From positions 1 to 64,000 of the forward strand of contig JAFSXU010000017.1 in NCBI GenBank assembly GCA_017443895.1: 64,000 nucleotides of DNA, in the 5' to 3' direction. A model generated the notes under the pieces. The model saw only the letters and a program-made list of their open reading frames with translations, was not told the origin of the DNA and ran no database searches. Source of the stretch: Clostridia bacterium (lineage in GTDB: Bacteria > Bacillota > Clostridia > UBA1381). Positions within the stretch are counted from its first letter, which is position 1. Every line of letters begins with the position of its first letter. The position numbers and the translations under genes are program-made. This document shows positions 1-8,419 of this stretch, piece after piece.

Positions 1-8
1 AAAAAAAT

Positions 9-84
9 GCTGGTGTAGCTCAATTGGTAGAGCAGCTGATTTGTAATCAGCAGGTCGCGGGTTCGAGTCCCATCACCAGCTCCA
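9..84 (+). tRNA. tRNA-Thr (anticodon TGT)
   Basis: A 76-nt cloverleaf with the CCA end encoded. The acceptor arm GCTGGTG (9-15) pairs with CACCAGC (74-80), the discriminator base is T81 and CCA is 82-84. The anticodon loop TTTGTAA carries TGT, and the T-arm GGTTCGAGTCC is standard. Its own promoter would lie before the window. Confidence 0.97.
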
Positions 85-86
85 AG

Positions 87-109
87 AGGGTAAGCATTTT
101 GCTTACCCT
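87..109 (+). other. Hairpin between the two tRNA genes
   Basis: A perfect 9-bp stem, AGGGTAAGC (87-95) with GCTTACCCT (101-109), and a 5-nt loop. No strong T-run follows, so it is more likely a processing or spacer hairpin in the tRNA transcript than a terminator. Confidence 0.6.
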
Positions 110-116
110 AACATTT

Positions 117-201
117 GGGAGAGTTCCCGAGTGGCCAAAGGGGGCAGACTGTAAATCTGTTGTCTTCGACTTCGATGGTTCGAATCCATCCTCTCCCACC
201 A
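117..201 (+). tRNA. tRNA-Tyr (anticodon GTA)
   Basis: An 85-nt class II tRNA with a long variable arm. The acceptor arm GGGAGAG (117-123) pairs with CTCTCCC (191-197), and A198 plus CCA (199-201) are encoded. The anticodon stem and loop GACTGTAAATC carries GTA. It is probably co-transcribed with the tRNA-Thr 32 nt upstream. Confidence 0.97.
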
Positions 202-202
202 G

Positions 203-241
203 AAAAAACCGTCAATCTTGATACAAGATTGGCGGTTTTTT
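203..241 (+). terminator. Intrinsic terminator of the tRNA unit
   Basis: An AAAAAACCG arm and CAATCTTG pair with CAAGATTG and CGGTTTTTT around a short loop. The stem is long, ends in six T residues, and starts 2 nt after the tRNA-Tyr CCA end. Confidence 0.92.
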
Positions 242-245
242 CAAC

Positions 246-411
246 GAAATAAATCCTTTCAGGATTTGTGAAATGCCCTTCGGGTGTGAAATACGCCTTT
301 GGCGTGTGAAATGCCTGCGGGCGTGAGTGGATTTATTTCATTTCACATAGAGCGGCAGCGAGATATTTCACATCAACAAAGTTGATATTTCACTTTGCAA
401 CTTGTTGCAAA
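246..411. repeat. Multi-hairpin palindromic repeat element
   Basis: A non-coding element in the 348-bp gap between the tRNAs and the MATE gene. GAAATAAATCC (246-256) is perfectly inverted as GGATTTATTTC (329-339). Between and beside these lie three GTGAAAT copies (268-274, 286-292, 306-312) and three inverted ATTTCAC copies (340-346, 365-371, 387-393), each separated by a small hairpin such as ACGCCTTTGGCGT, ATCAACAAAGTTGAT and TTTGCAACTTGTTGCAAA. No ORF fits. It looks like a REP or MITE-type element. From 412 to about 520 I see nothing recognisable. Confidence 0.65.
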
Positions 412-522
412 ATTCAGATGAAACAATCCGCATCATACCCTACCATCTTGTGAGGCTCTTTTTCAACCGACTTATCTATCCGCCCCACCCCCAAATTTTT
501 GCCGTCAATTTCTAAAAAAATA

Positions 523-551
523 TTGAAAATTTATGATTTTTTTGATATGAT
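523..551 (+). promoter_or_regulatory. Promoter of the partner-switching operon
   Basis: TTGAAA (523-528), a 17-nt spacer and TATGAT (546-551), a good vegetative sigma-A match. It is 39 nt upstream of the MATE start codon. Confidence 0.75.
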
Positions 552-589
552 ATACAGTAATACTTATAAGGCTAAAAGGAGTATTTTTA

Positions 590-2380
590 ATGACTACGGA
601 ATTACAGTCAAATGTTCTGGCGGCAAGCACCGTAAAGAAGGTAATGCCATCGTGTATGATATATGCACTGGTGCAGTCTATGACATTTATGGTTGATACG
701 ATTTTAGCGGGACATTTCATAGGCGGGGACGCGGTTGCCGCTGTGGCATTGGGAATGCCTGTTATCGGTCTTATGATTTCGTTTACGGCAATGATTTTGC
801 AGGGCGGATTTTTGAAAATGCTAAGTCATATGGGAAAGAGCGATATGGGCGGATATCAGAGGATATTCTCAATTGCTCTTACGCTTACTGTAGCGGTTGA
901 TCTTATTTTTGTCTGCATTTGCTTTGGCGCAACCGGCGCTGTTACAGGCATATCGGGCGGCGCAAGGGCGACGGCGCAGGCGGTTACATATGCGAATATT
1001 TATATTAAAAGCGCCTGTCTTATGATTTTGTTTTTTGCAGTCGGTTCGGTGTTTCAGCTTGTCAGCGCATCATATGGCTATCAGACGGAGCGTATGATAA
1101 GCAGTATGGTAAATGTGGCGGTAAATGTTATTATATCTGTTTGGGCGGTATATACGCTTGACGGTGTATATAAAATTGCGGGACTGGGTATCGGTTCGGC
1201 ATCGGGTGCGCTTGCTCAGCTTATCACAGCATACATTTGTATGAGGCGAAGAAAAATAAGAATAAGCTACAAGCTATATCCGATAAACAGGCAAAATGTT
1301 TTAGACGGCATGGATTGTATCAAAGAGGGCTTGCCGGTATCTGTTGATAATATAATGGACTCGTTAAGCGGAACGGTAGTAAACAATATTATTCTTTCGG
1401 TATTTACGCAGGGCACGGCAGTTCTGGCGTTTGTGGCTATAATAAAAACCGTAAGCAGTGTTGTGCGCACGGTCGGCAGAGGAACGCTGTATGCAAGTCA
1501 GCCATTAATGGGAATTTTGTATGGCGGCCGTGATAATGAGGGCATATGCAAAACCTTTACCGCATCTCTAAAATTGGGAATTATATATGCGGTCGTTGTG
1601 GCGGCGGTGCTTATAATACTTAAAAATCCAATCCTGTCATTTTACGGCATTTCCCAATACAAGGATGCACATATCGGACTTGTTCTTATTGCAATAAGCG
1701 GAATTGTGTCTGTGGTGCCGTTTATGCTTAATTCTGCATACGAGGCAACACATCATATGCTGTTGGCATTGCTTGTAGCGGTATTGCCCGACAGTGTTTT
1801 ATATCCGCTGTTTATTGCGCTTTTTAGCAAGGTGTTGGGCGTTACGGGTATATGGCTTGCAATGGGATATGCGTTTATTCCGTTCTTTATAGTGTATTAT
1901 TCGGTATTTGCCCTAATAAACAGGCAAATGTCTGTGCCTGTTGAAGGGTTACTTGTACTAAAGAAATACCAAAACCGTGATACTGCAATGGATGTAAGTA
2001 TTCCGATAGAGTCAGAGCATGTTTCGTTTGTATCGGAGGCATTGCAGAGCTTTTTCCTCACACACGGTACATCGCCGAGGATTGCGTATGTAAGCTCCTT
2101 GTGTATGGAGGAGATAGCGGCGGATTATCTTGACTACAGAAAGCATGAGGGTGTATCTGACAGGAAGGCGTTTATGGATATAAAGGCGTTTCGTGACGAG
2201 GACAAGATTGAGATAATCCTCAGAAACTATGATGAGCCGTATAATCCGCTCGTTTTTGAACGGGAGGAGGAGAGCTTCAGAAAAATCGGAGTATCAATGG
2301 TACAGAAGATTGCTTCAGATATTTCGTATAGTTATGCCTACCATCTCAATGTGGTATCGGTTACTATACCGTGTAAATAA
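590..2380 (+). CDS. MATE family transporter with C-terminal RsbW-like ATPase domain
   Basis: A 596-residue protein. Residues ~15-445 are a 12-helix MATE (MOP superfamily) transporter body, a family that exports drugs or organic cations by Na+ or H+ antiport. Residues ~466-596 are soluble and resemble a GHKL/HATPase anti-sigma domain: a MEEIAADY N-box-like stretch near 505, DEPYNP, and GVSMVQKIASD resembling the G2 box of the RsbW-like protein at 4934-5341. Normal MATE proteins end near 450 residues, so this is a fusion. It heads an operon of STAS, SpoIIE-type and RsbW-like genes, which suggests the transporter is controlled by or reports to the partner-switching module. The RBS AAAGGAG lies just upstream. 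The substrate is unknown. Confidence 0.85.
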   Translation: MTTELQSNVLAASTVKKVMPSCMIYALVQSMTFMVDTILAGHFIGGDAVAAVALGMPVIGLMISFTAMILQGGFLKMLSHMGKSDMGGYQRIFSIALTLTVAVDLIFVCICFGATGAVTGISGGARATAQAVTYANIYIKSACLMILFFAVGSVFQLVSASYGYQTERMISSMVNVAVNVIISVWAVYTLDGVYKIAGLGIGSASGALAQLITAYICMRRRKIRISYKLYPINRQNVLDGMDCIKEGLPVSVDNIMDSLSGTVVNNIILSVFTQGTAVLAFVAIIKTVSSVVRTVGRGTLYASQPLMGILYGGRDNEGICKTFTASLKLGIIYAVVVAAVLIILKNPILSFYGISQYKDAHIGLVLIAISGIVSVVPFMLNSAYEATHHMLLALLVAVLPDSVLYPLFIALFSKVLGVTGIWLAMGYAFIPFFIVYYSVFALINRQMSVPVEGLLVLKKYQNRDTAMDVSIPIESEHVSFVSEALQSFFLTHGTSPRIAYVSSLCMEEIAADYLDYRKHEGVSDRKAFMDIKAFRDEDKIEIILRNYDEPYNPLVFEREEESFRKIGVSMVQKIASDISYSYAYHLNVVSVTIPCK

Positions 2381-2410
2381 AACTAAAAAATATAAGGAGG
2401 TATTCTGATT

Positions 2411-2995
2411 ATGAGATCAGATATTTACAAATTCACAAAAAATATGTCAGATTTCAGTGTTATTCTTGAAGAAGCTGAAAAGACAGCCGTTTACAACAAT
2501 CTTGACGAGCGTCAGGCAAGACGGCTAAGACTTATGTCAGAGGAGCTTATATGTATGCTGCCGGAGCTTTTGGAATACGGCAGCGGCGAGTTCTGGATTG
2601 AAAATGACGGAATGGAATTTGAGCTTCATGTATCACTCAGGGTTGAGAATTTCATGAATCTTGACAGGGATAAGATTTTATCCGTATCAAAGAGCGGCAA
2701 AAACGCCGCTGCGGTGGGTATTTTAAATAAGATACGCATAGCTGCCGAGGTTATGATGATAGGCTATTCGGAGGTTGCCGCAAACGGAGGCTGTGAGTTC
2801 TATGAAATGGGTGTGATGAATAATTATATGAACTATACCAATTCGTGGTCGCTTGAAAGCTACAGAGAACAGGCAAAGGGCAACGAGGCATGGGATGAGC
2901 TTGAAAAATCAATAATTGCAAATCTTGCCGATGATGTTACGGTAGGCATAATCGGCAACAATGTAGACATAGTAGTAAAAAAGAATTTTAACTAA
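2411..2995 (+). CDS. Uncharacterised protein, possible degenerate anti-sigma ATPase domain
   Basis: A 194-residue soluble protein with no signal peptide or membrane segment. Residues ~35-60 (RLRLMSEELICMLPELL) resemble the N-box helix of RsbW-type HATPase domains, but I see no clear G1 aspartate motif, so ATP binding is doubtful. It sits 30 nt after the MATE fusion and 15 nt before a STAS gene, with an AAGGAGG ribosome-binding site. Position suggests a regulatory partner in the same pathway. I do not recognise a named family with confidence. Confidence 0.6.
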   Translation: MRSDIYKFTKNMSDFSVILEEAEKTAVYNNLDERQARRLRLMSEELICMLPELLEYGSGEFWIENDGMEFELHVSLRVENFMNLDRDKILSVSKSGKNAAAVGILNKIRIAAEVMMIGYSEVAANGGCEFYEMGVMNNYMNYTNSWSLESYREQAKGNEAWDELEKSIIANLADDVTVGIIGNNVDIVVKKNFN

Positions 2996-3010
2996 AAAGG
3001 AGAAATAACA

Positions 3011-3295
3011 ATGATTATCAACAAAACAGCAGACGGAAACAAAATGACAATTGCGCTTGAGGGCAGACTTGACACATCTACAGCGCCCGAGCTTCAGGAG
3101 CTGGTAGCAGGCCTTGAGGGAGTAACAGACCTTACATTTGATTTAGAAAAGCTTATGTATATTTCATCGGCAGGACTTCGTGTGCTTATGATAGCTAAAA
3201 AGGGCATAAAAGAGGTCAGCATCATAAATATAAACGAGGATATTAAGGAAATTTTTGATATAACGGGATTTAGCACTATATTTAATATCCAATAA
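3011..3295 (+). CDS. STAS-domain anti-anti-sigma factor (SpoIIAA/RsbV-like)
   Basis: A 94-residue single STAS domain. The segment YISSAGLRVLMIAKK (about residues 56-70) is the conserved phosphorylation loop, with serine as likely acceptor. Such proteins are phosphorylated by an RsbW-type kinase and dephosphorylated by a PP2C phosphatase, and the unphosphorylated form sequesters the kinase. Both partner types are encoded next to it. The RBS AAAGGAG precedes the ATG. Confidence 0.9.
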   Translation: MIINKTADGNKMTIALEGRLDTSTAPELQELVAGLEGVTDLTFDLEKLMYISSAGLRVLMIAKKGIKEVSIININEDIKEIFDITGFSTIFNIQ

Positions 3296-3317
3296 CCCAT
3301 TTTAAAGAGGTAATTAA

Positions 3318-4937
3318 ATGAAAAAAATTCGCTCAAATATGGCTGTAAATATCATATCGGGAATAGTAGTGGTATTTATAGTGGTAATATGCATATCGGG
3401 TTATGTGGGATATCAATCCTTTACGCAGGTTTTGTCAGACCAATATGCCGAAACAGCTTACCGTACCGCAGATACGGCATTGGGTGTCATTGACGGCTCA
3501 AAGCTTGACGAGTATTTGGCAACAGGCGGTAAAGGGGAGGAGTATGAAACCTCCCGCGCAAATATGGAGGAGCTTTGCAACCGCCAGAATGCAATGTTTA
3601 TATATGTTATACGCCCCGACGCAGACTATTCTCATATAACCTTTGTTTATAATACCGTAAACAGAAACAGCGGTTTTGACGCTTATAAGGTGGGTTATGT
3701 AAAAGATACGACCAATGATGAGTATAAAGAAATATACCGCCGGATATATGAGGAGGGGCTTGAGAGAGCTACGGTTGTGCGAGATAAGGGCTTTATAGAA
3801 AGCGGTTCGCATATTACCGAGCTTGTTCCCGTAAAGGACGGCGAAAAAGTTACAGGTATTTTGTGTGTTCAGCGACAGATGGAAGCACTGACCTCTGCGC
3901 GGCAAAAATATGTTAATGATGTTGCCCTTGCGTTGCTTGGCCCAATTTTGGCTGTAATAGTTTTATACGGGGTGTATTTGCACCGCAGGCTGATAAAGCC
4001 TGTAAAAACCATAACAAGGGAGGCGGAGCGGTTTGCACGCGAAAACAGCGATCCTCCGCAGACACTCTCGTCCCAGATTACGCATCAGGATGAAATAGGC
4101 GTGCTTGCAAGGTCGATAGACCGAATGACGGCGGAAACCCTTAAATATATGGAAAATCTGACCGAGGCTACGGCTGTGAGGGAAAAGATTGCGACTCAGC
4201 TTGAAGTGGCAACAGCCATACAACAAAATTCCCTGCCTCAGAAATTCCCGGCATTTCCCGATCGTAAAGAATTTGATGTATACGCATCTATGACGCCGGC
4301 GCTTGAGGTAGGCGGAGATTTTTATAACTTTTTCCTTATTGATGATAATCATCTTGCCATGGTCATTGCAGATGTATCGGATAAGGGCATAGGTGCGGCT
4401 TTGTTTATGATGGTATCAAATATTTTGATACATAACCGTGCGCTTATGGGCGGAAAACCGAGCGAGGTATTGGAATTTGTAAACAATCAGCTTTGCGCAC
4501 ATAACGAAACATCAATGTTTGTAACAGTGTGGCTGGGTATTATGGAAATATCCACGGGCGAGATTATTGCATCGAATGCAGGTCATGAGTATCCCATTAT
4601 AAAGCAGGGAGACGGTAAGTTTGAGCTGTATAACGACGGTAAGCATGGCGTAATGTTAGGCATTATGGAGGGTATGAAATTTACCGACTATACCTTCAAA
4701 TTAGAGAAGGGCGGAGCGTTGTATCTGTATACCGACGGCGTAGCCGAGGCGGAGGATACAGACCATAATCAGTTCGGCATAGACCGCACGATAGAGGTGC
4801 TTAACAAACAGCCCGATGCTACACCTAAGGAGATAGTAAACAATATTAAAAATGCAATACATGATTTTGTAAAGGACGCACCGCAGTTTGATGACACAAC
4901 AATGCTATGTGTAAAACGGACAGGAGATTTGCCATGA
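3318..4937 (+). CDS. Membrane-bound SpoIIE/RsbU-type PP2C phosphatase with sensor and HAMP domains
   Basis: 539 residues. TM1 lies at ~8-30, an extracellular sensor (Cache-like) at ~33-197, TM2 at ~200-222, HAMP plus coiled coil at ~223-305, and a PP2C SpoIIE domain at ~310-536. Metal-binding motifs are visible: EVGGDFYNFF near 330, IADVSDKG, LYLYTDGVAEA and FDDTTMLCV. The family dephosphorylates STAS anti-anti-sigma factors, here most likely the product of 3011-3295. The layout predicts that an external signal sets the phosphatase activity. The stop overlaps the next start (ATGA), indicating translational coupling. Confidence 0.93.
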   Translation: MKKIRSNMAVNIISGIVVVFIVVICISGYVGYQSFTQVLSDQYAETAYRTADTALGVIDGSKLDEYLATGGKGEEYETSRANMEELCNRQNAMFIYVIRPDADYSHITFVYNTVNRNSGFDAYKVGYVKDTTNDEYKEIYRRIYEEGLERATVVRDKGFIESGSHITELVPVKDGEKVTGILCVQRQMEALTSARQKYVNDVALALLGPILAVIVLYGVYLHRRLIKPVKTITREAERFARENSDPPQTLSSQITHQDEIGVLARSIDRMTAETLKYMENLTEATAVREKIATQLEVATAIQQNSLPQKFPAFPDRKEFDVYASMTPALEVGGDFYNFFLIDDNHLAMVIADVSDKGIGAALFMMVSNILIHNRALMGGKPSEVLEFVNNQLCAHNETSMFVTVWLGIMEISTGEIIASNAGHEYPIIKQGDGKFELYNDGKHGVMLGIMEGMKFTDYTFKLEKGGALYLYTDGVAEAEDTDHNQFGIDRTIEVLNKQPDATPKEIVNNIKNAIHDFVKDAPQFDDTTMLCVKRTGDLP

Positions 4938-5341
4938 AAGAAATAAAGGTTGAAGCAAAAATAGAAAACCTTGCTGTTGTGAACGGTTTTTTGCATGAGC
5001 AGATTGATGAGCTGGATTGTTCTGTGGCAACGGTTATGCAGCTTGAAATAGCGATTGAAGAGCTGTTTTCAAATATCTGCTATTACGCCTATGGCGACGG
5101 TACGGGAGATGCGGCTATCCAAGTAGATATTGATAAAACCAATAAGTGTATATGTATTACATTCATTGATATGGGAAAGCCATATAATCCGCTAAAAAAA
5201 GCCGATCCCGATATAACCTTGGGAATTGAGGACAGGCCCATAGGCGGTTTGGGTATATTTATGGTCAAGGAAAGTATGGACGATATGACTTACCGATATG
5301 CGGAGAATAAGAACATTCTCAAAATAAAGAAAAAATTTTAA
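4934..5341 (+). CDS. RsbW/SpoIIAB-like serine kinase (HATPase anti-sigma type)
   Basis: 135 residues from the ATG at 4934, chosen because AGGAG lies 7 nt upstream and the codon overlaps the phosphatase stop by 4 bp. The GHKL ATPase boxes are clear: N-box EIAIEELFSN (~37), DMGKPYNP (G1) and GGLGIFMVKES (G2). The expected role is to phosphorylate the STAS protein and bind a target when the STAS protein is phosphorylated. No sigma factor is encoded nearby, so the target is unknown. The MATE fusion or an unlinked sigma factor are candidates. Confidence 0.88.
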   Translation: MKEIKVEAKIENLAVVNGFLHEQIDELDCSVATVMQLEIAIEELFSNICYYAYGDGTGDAAIQVDIDKTNKCICITFIDMGKPYNPLKKADPDITLGIEDRPIGGLGIFMVKESMDDMTYRYAENKNILKIKKKF

Positions 5342-5352
5342 AATTTCTATAT

Positions 5353-5390
5353 AATGCACCTGAAAAGTATGAGCTTTTGGGTGCATTTTT
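5353..5390 (+). terminator. Terminator of the partner-switching operon
   Basis: AATGCACC and AAAAG pair with CTTTT and GGTGCATT, followed by TTTTT. It starts 11 nt after the last stop codon. Confidence 0.88.
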
Positions 5391-5445
5391 GCTACCTTGT
5401 AACATATTCGTAATGTAAAATAAACACTATTTATAATCCTTTTTG

Positions 5446-5474
5446 TTGACGATAAAAAAATATAGTGATATAAT
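5446..5474 (+). promoter_or_regulatory. Promoter of the LCP gene
   Basis: TTGACG (5446-5451), a 17-nt spacer and TATAAT (5469-5474). The start codon is 65 nt downstream. Confidence 0.82.
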
Positions 5475-5539
5475 TACTCTGACTAAATTTTGCAGAACGA
5501 AAGAAATCCGACTGAGTATAGGAGGGTATAGGACCAATT

Positions 5540-6730
5540 ATGAAATCAAAATTCAGCGTAAAAAGATACTTCCAGGTCTTAGGGATTGCTCTTGCGGTAA
5601 TAGTTGCGGCAGGTGCGGTGCTTATGGGCTTTAACTATGATAAATATAATACCTTGGGCGGAACGGTTCTTTCCGATGTTGATAACGGAAAGATTAACAT
5701 TTTGGCATTGGGTGTCGATGTTGAGGGTTTAAGAACGGACGCTATGATGCTCTTTAGCTTTGACACAAAGACAAAGGATATAAATGTGCTTACAATACCC
5801 CGTGATACAAGAATGTATATCGGAAACCGTTACCAGAAGATAAACGCGGCGCATGCGTTTATGAAGAACGGACAAATCGGCGGACCCGAGGCGTCGGTTG
5901 AGGCGGTGCAGAGAATTACGGGCGTGCCGATAAACTTCTATGTGGAATTTTCATTTGATGCGGTTGCGCATGTCATAAACATTTTGGGGCCTATCGAGTT
6001 TACAATCCCCGATTTGTATAACGACGGTGTGGGAATGGTATATGATGACCCTGTTCAAAGCCTGCACATAAATTTACCGCCCGGCAAATACGGATCAGGT
6101 CCCGATTGCGATTACCCGGGACTTAACGGCTCGCAGGCGGTACACCTGCTCCGTTACCGTCACGGAAACTATGACCCCGATATTCAAGGCTTTAACGGCT
6201 ATGCAAACGGCGATTCGGACAGAACCCAGGTACAGCAGGAGTTTATAAAAGCGGTTGTAAATCAAAAGCTAAACGCCGCGCTTATCCTAAAGATACCCGA
6301 AATATTCCAGGAGCTTGAATCGGAGATTAAGACAAATGCCAAATTCTCGGATGTATTAAAATATGCCGGTAACTTGGCAGGCGTAACGGGCGATAGCTTC
6401 CATTCATACACATTGCCTGGTAATTACGGCGTGGATCCCGCAAACGGAGATGTGTGGGAGGTTGATATTCCAGCGACACAGGAGCTTATCCAAAATGTGT
6501 TTGGCTATGACGCATCGGGTATAACGATTGACAATCCCGAAAATGCAGGAGGCGAGACGGCACCTGATGTAGATACACAGCAGACAAGCAGCGCAGATAC
6601 AACGGCAGAAAGCTCATACGAGGAAGAAGAGGTTTATTACGGAGACGAGCCTGAGGCTGATTACAGCGAATATGATGCTGAAACTGACAGCACAGAAGAA
6701 AGTGCCGATACGGCAGATAGCGAGGAATAA
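5540..6730 (+). CDS. LCP (LytR-CpsA-Psr) family cell-wall glycopolymer ligase
   Basis: A 396-residue type II membrane protein with one TM helix at ~12-33 and the LCP domain at ~55-240. The conserved block around residues 65-95 includes TDAMMLFSFD and IPRDTRMYIG, whose arginines bind the polyprenyl pyrophosphate; QAVHLLRYRHG is the second motif. LCP enzymes transfer teichoic acids or other glycopolymers from undecaprenyl pyrophosphate to peptidoglycan outside the membrane. The last ~70 residues are very rich in Asp, Glu, Ser and Thr and probably unstructured. It is monocistronic, with its own promoter, between two other promoters. Confidence 0.92.
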   Translation: MKSKFSVKRYFQVLGIALAVIVAAGAVLMGFNYDKYNTLGGTVLSDVDNGKINILALGVDVEGLRTDAMMLFSFDTKTKDINVLTIPRDTRMYIGNRYQKINAAHAFMKNGQIGGPEASVEAVQRITGVPINFYVEFSFDAVAHVINILGPIEFTIPDLYNDGVGMVYDDPVQSLHINLPPGKYGSGPDCDYPGLNGSQAVHLLRYRHGNYDPDIQGFNGYANGDSDRTQVQQEFIKAVVNQKLNAALILKIPEIFQELESEIKTNAKFSDVLKYAGNLAGVTGDSFHSYTLPGNYGVDPANGDVWEVDIPATQELIQNVFGYDASGITIDNPENAGGETAPDVDTQQTSSADTTAESSYEEEEVYYGDEPEADYSEYDAETDSTEESADTADSEE

Positions 6731-6760
6731 TAAAAAATCCGCAAAAAAGCCAAAAAATGC

Positions 6761-6789
6761 TTGCATTTTCATAATGTGTATGATATACT
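6761..6789 (+). promoter_or_regulatory. Promoter of the rimP-nusA-infB operon
   Basis: TTGCAT (6761-6766), a 17-nt spacer and TATACT (6784-6789). Transcription would start near 6796, leaving a leader of about 100 nt. Confidence 0.7.
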
Positions 6790-6818
6790 ACACAGTAGTT
6801 TGAATATTATTATTCATA

Positions 6819-6842
6819 AAAGAGTGGGTTTACCCACTCTTT
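6819..6842 (+). promoter_or_regulatory. Leader hairpin before rimP
   Basis: AAGAGTGGGT pairs with ACCCACTCTT around a very small loop, and the 3' arm ends in TTT. It lies in the 5' leader between promoter and rimP. The shape allows use as an attenuator or a protein-binding hairpin, but no antiterminator is evident. Confidence 0.55.
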
Positions 6843-6896
6843 CGTTTGTATAACGGCTAAATTATTCCGTAAATTCAAAATAATGGAGGTATTTAC

Positions 6897-7358
6897 ATGG
6901 CAAATGATATTGAGACATCGGCACTGGAGTTATCCGATAAGGTAGCCAATGGAATGGGCGTGTATGTGGTTGATGTTTCGTATGCAAAGAACGAAGACGG
7001 CGACTATACCTTATGCTACAGTATTGACAAGGAAGGCGGCGTAGGCATTGATGATTGCGAGGCATTTTCAAGGTCGGTAGAGGAAATTTTGGATAAGAGT
7101 AACATCATATCCGATAAGTATGTGCTTGAGGTAACATCTCCGGGGGTAGACAGACAGCTAAAGACAGACAGGGAGTTTAACTACTATATCGGACGAGAGG
7201 TTGATGTAAAGCTGTATGCGGCACTTGACGGAATAAAAGAGTTTAGCGGTGTATTAAAAGCATATAACAATGGCATTGCCACGATTTTGTATGACGGCAA
7301 AGACATTGAGCTTGATAAAAAACAAGCAGTATATATAAAATTAGCGTTTAGGTTTTAA
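6897..7358 (+). CDS. rimP: Ribosome maturation factor RimP
   Basis: 153 residues with both RimP domains. The N-terminal part contains YVVDVSYAKNEDGDYTL and the conserved LEVTSPGVDRQLKT near 82-95. RimP is needed for 30S subunit maturation. The usual length is about 150. The RBS GGAGG is 9 nt upstream. It is the first gene of the classic rimP-nusA-ylxR-ylxQ-infB-rbfA operon. Confidence 0.96.
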   Translation: MANDIETSALELSDKVANGMGVYVVDVSYAKNEDGDYTLCYSIDKEGGVGIDDCEAFSRSVEEILDKSNIISDKYVLEVTSPGVDRQLKTDREFNYYIGREVDVKLYAALDGIKEFSGVLKAYNNGIATILYDGKDIELDKKQAVYIKLAFRF

Positions 7359-7380
7359 GGAAAGGAATGGTTAATTAACA

Positions 7381-8403
7381 ATGAACAAAGAATTTTTAGA
7401 AGCGATAACAGCTCTGTGTAAGGAAAAGGGCATAAGCGAGGATGTTATCATAAGCGCATTGGAGGGCGGCTTGGTTTCGGCATACAAAAAGAACTTTAAT
7501 AATGCGCAAAATGTTGAGGTGGATATAAACACCGAAAAAGGCACAATAAAGGTTTATGCAAAGAAAAAGGTTGTTAGTGAGGTATTAAACGATGCCGAGG
7601 AAATAAGCCTTGAGGATGCAAAAAAGATTGACAAATCGGCGGAGCTTGACGGTGAGGTAAACATTGAGGTAACACCGAAGAACTTTGCAAGAGTTGCCGC
7701 AACAAATGCAAAGCAGATTATAACACAGCGTATAAGAGAGGCCGAAAAAGGTATAATATTCAGCGAATTTACCGAAAAAACAGGTCAGATAGTGGCAGGC
7801 AGAATTGAAAGAATAGAGCGTGGAAATGTATATGTTGATATCGGTAAGATTGAAGCATACTTACCTGTAAACGAACAGCCTGTCGGCGAGGAATACAGGG
7901 TAGGCGATATGATAAAATGCTATGTAAGCGATGTAAGAAACGGAATAAAGGGTACAAGTATTTTGGTTTCAAGAACACATCCGGGGCTTGTGAGAAAGCT
8001 GTTTGAAACGGAGGTACCCGAGATTGCAGACGGTATTGTCGAGATTAAGAATATTGCCCGTGAGGCAGGCTCAAGAACGAAGATTGCAGTTTATTCTGCA
8101 GACCCCGACATTGATGCTCAGGGCGCATGTATAGGGCCTAAGGGAATGAGAGTTCAGAATATCGGCGACGAATTAAGAGACGAAAAGATTGATATAGTTA
8201 AATGGAGTGAGGATCCTGCCGAATACATTACGGCAAGCCTTTCACCTGCAAAGGTATTATCAACCGTTATAGATGAAGAGGAAATGAGTGCAAAGGTAAC
8301 AGTGCCTGAGTACCAGTTATCCTTGGCAATAGGTAAATCGGGACAGAATGTAAGACTTGCCGCAAGACTTACAGGCTGGAAGATAGACATAACTGCCGAA
8401 TAA
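7381..8403 (+). CDS. nusA: Transcription termination/antitermination factor NusA
   Basis: A 340-residue short NusA, typical of Firmicutes, lacking the C-terminal acidic repeats of enterobacterial NusA. The order is an N-terminal RNA-polymerase-binding domain (1-125), an S1 domain (~135-200, GQIVAGRIERIERGNVYVDIG), then two KH domains (~205-340) with GPKGMRVQNI near 252 and AIGKSGQNVRLAARL near the end. It modulates pausing, termination and antitermination. It begins 22 nt after rimP. Confidence 0.97.
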   Translation: MNKEFLEAITALCKEKGISEDVIISALEGGLVSAYKKNFNNAQNVEVDINTEKGTIKVYAKKKVVSEVLNDAEEISLEDAKKIDKSAELDGEVNIEVTPKNFARVAATNAKQIITQRIREAEKGIIFSEFTEKTGQIVAGRIERIERGNVYVDIGKIEAYLPVNEQPVGEEYRVGDMIKCYVSDVRNGIKGTSILVSRTHPGLVRKLFETEVPEIADGIVEIKNIAREAGSRTKIAVYSADPDIDAQGACIGPKGMRVQNIGDELRDEKIDIVKWSEDPAEYITASLSPAKVLSTVIDEEEMSAKVTVPEYQLSLAIGKSGQNVRLAARLTGWKIDITAE

Positions 8404-8419
8404 TTAAAGGGGTGAGGTT

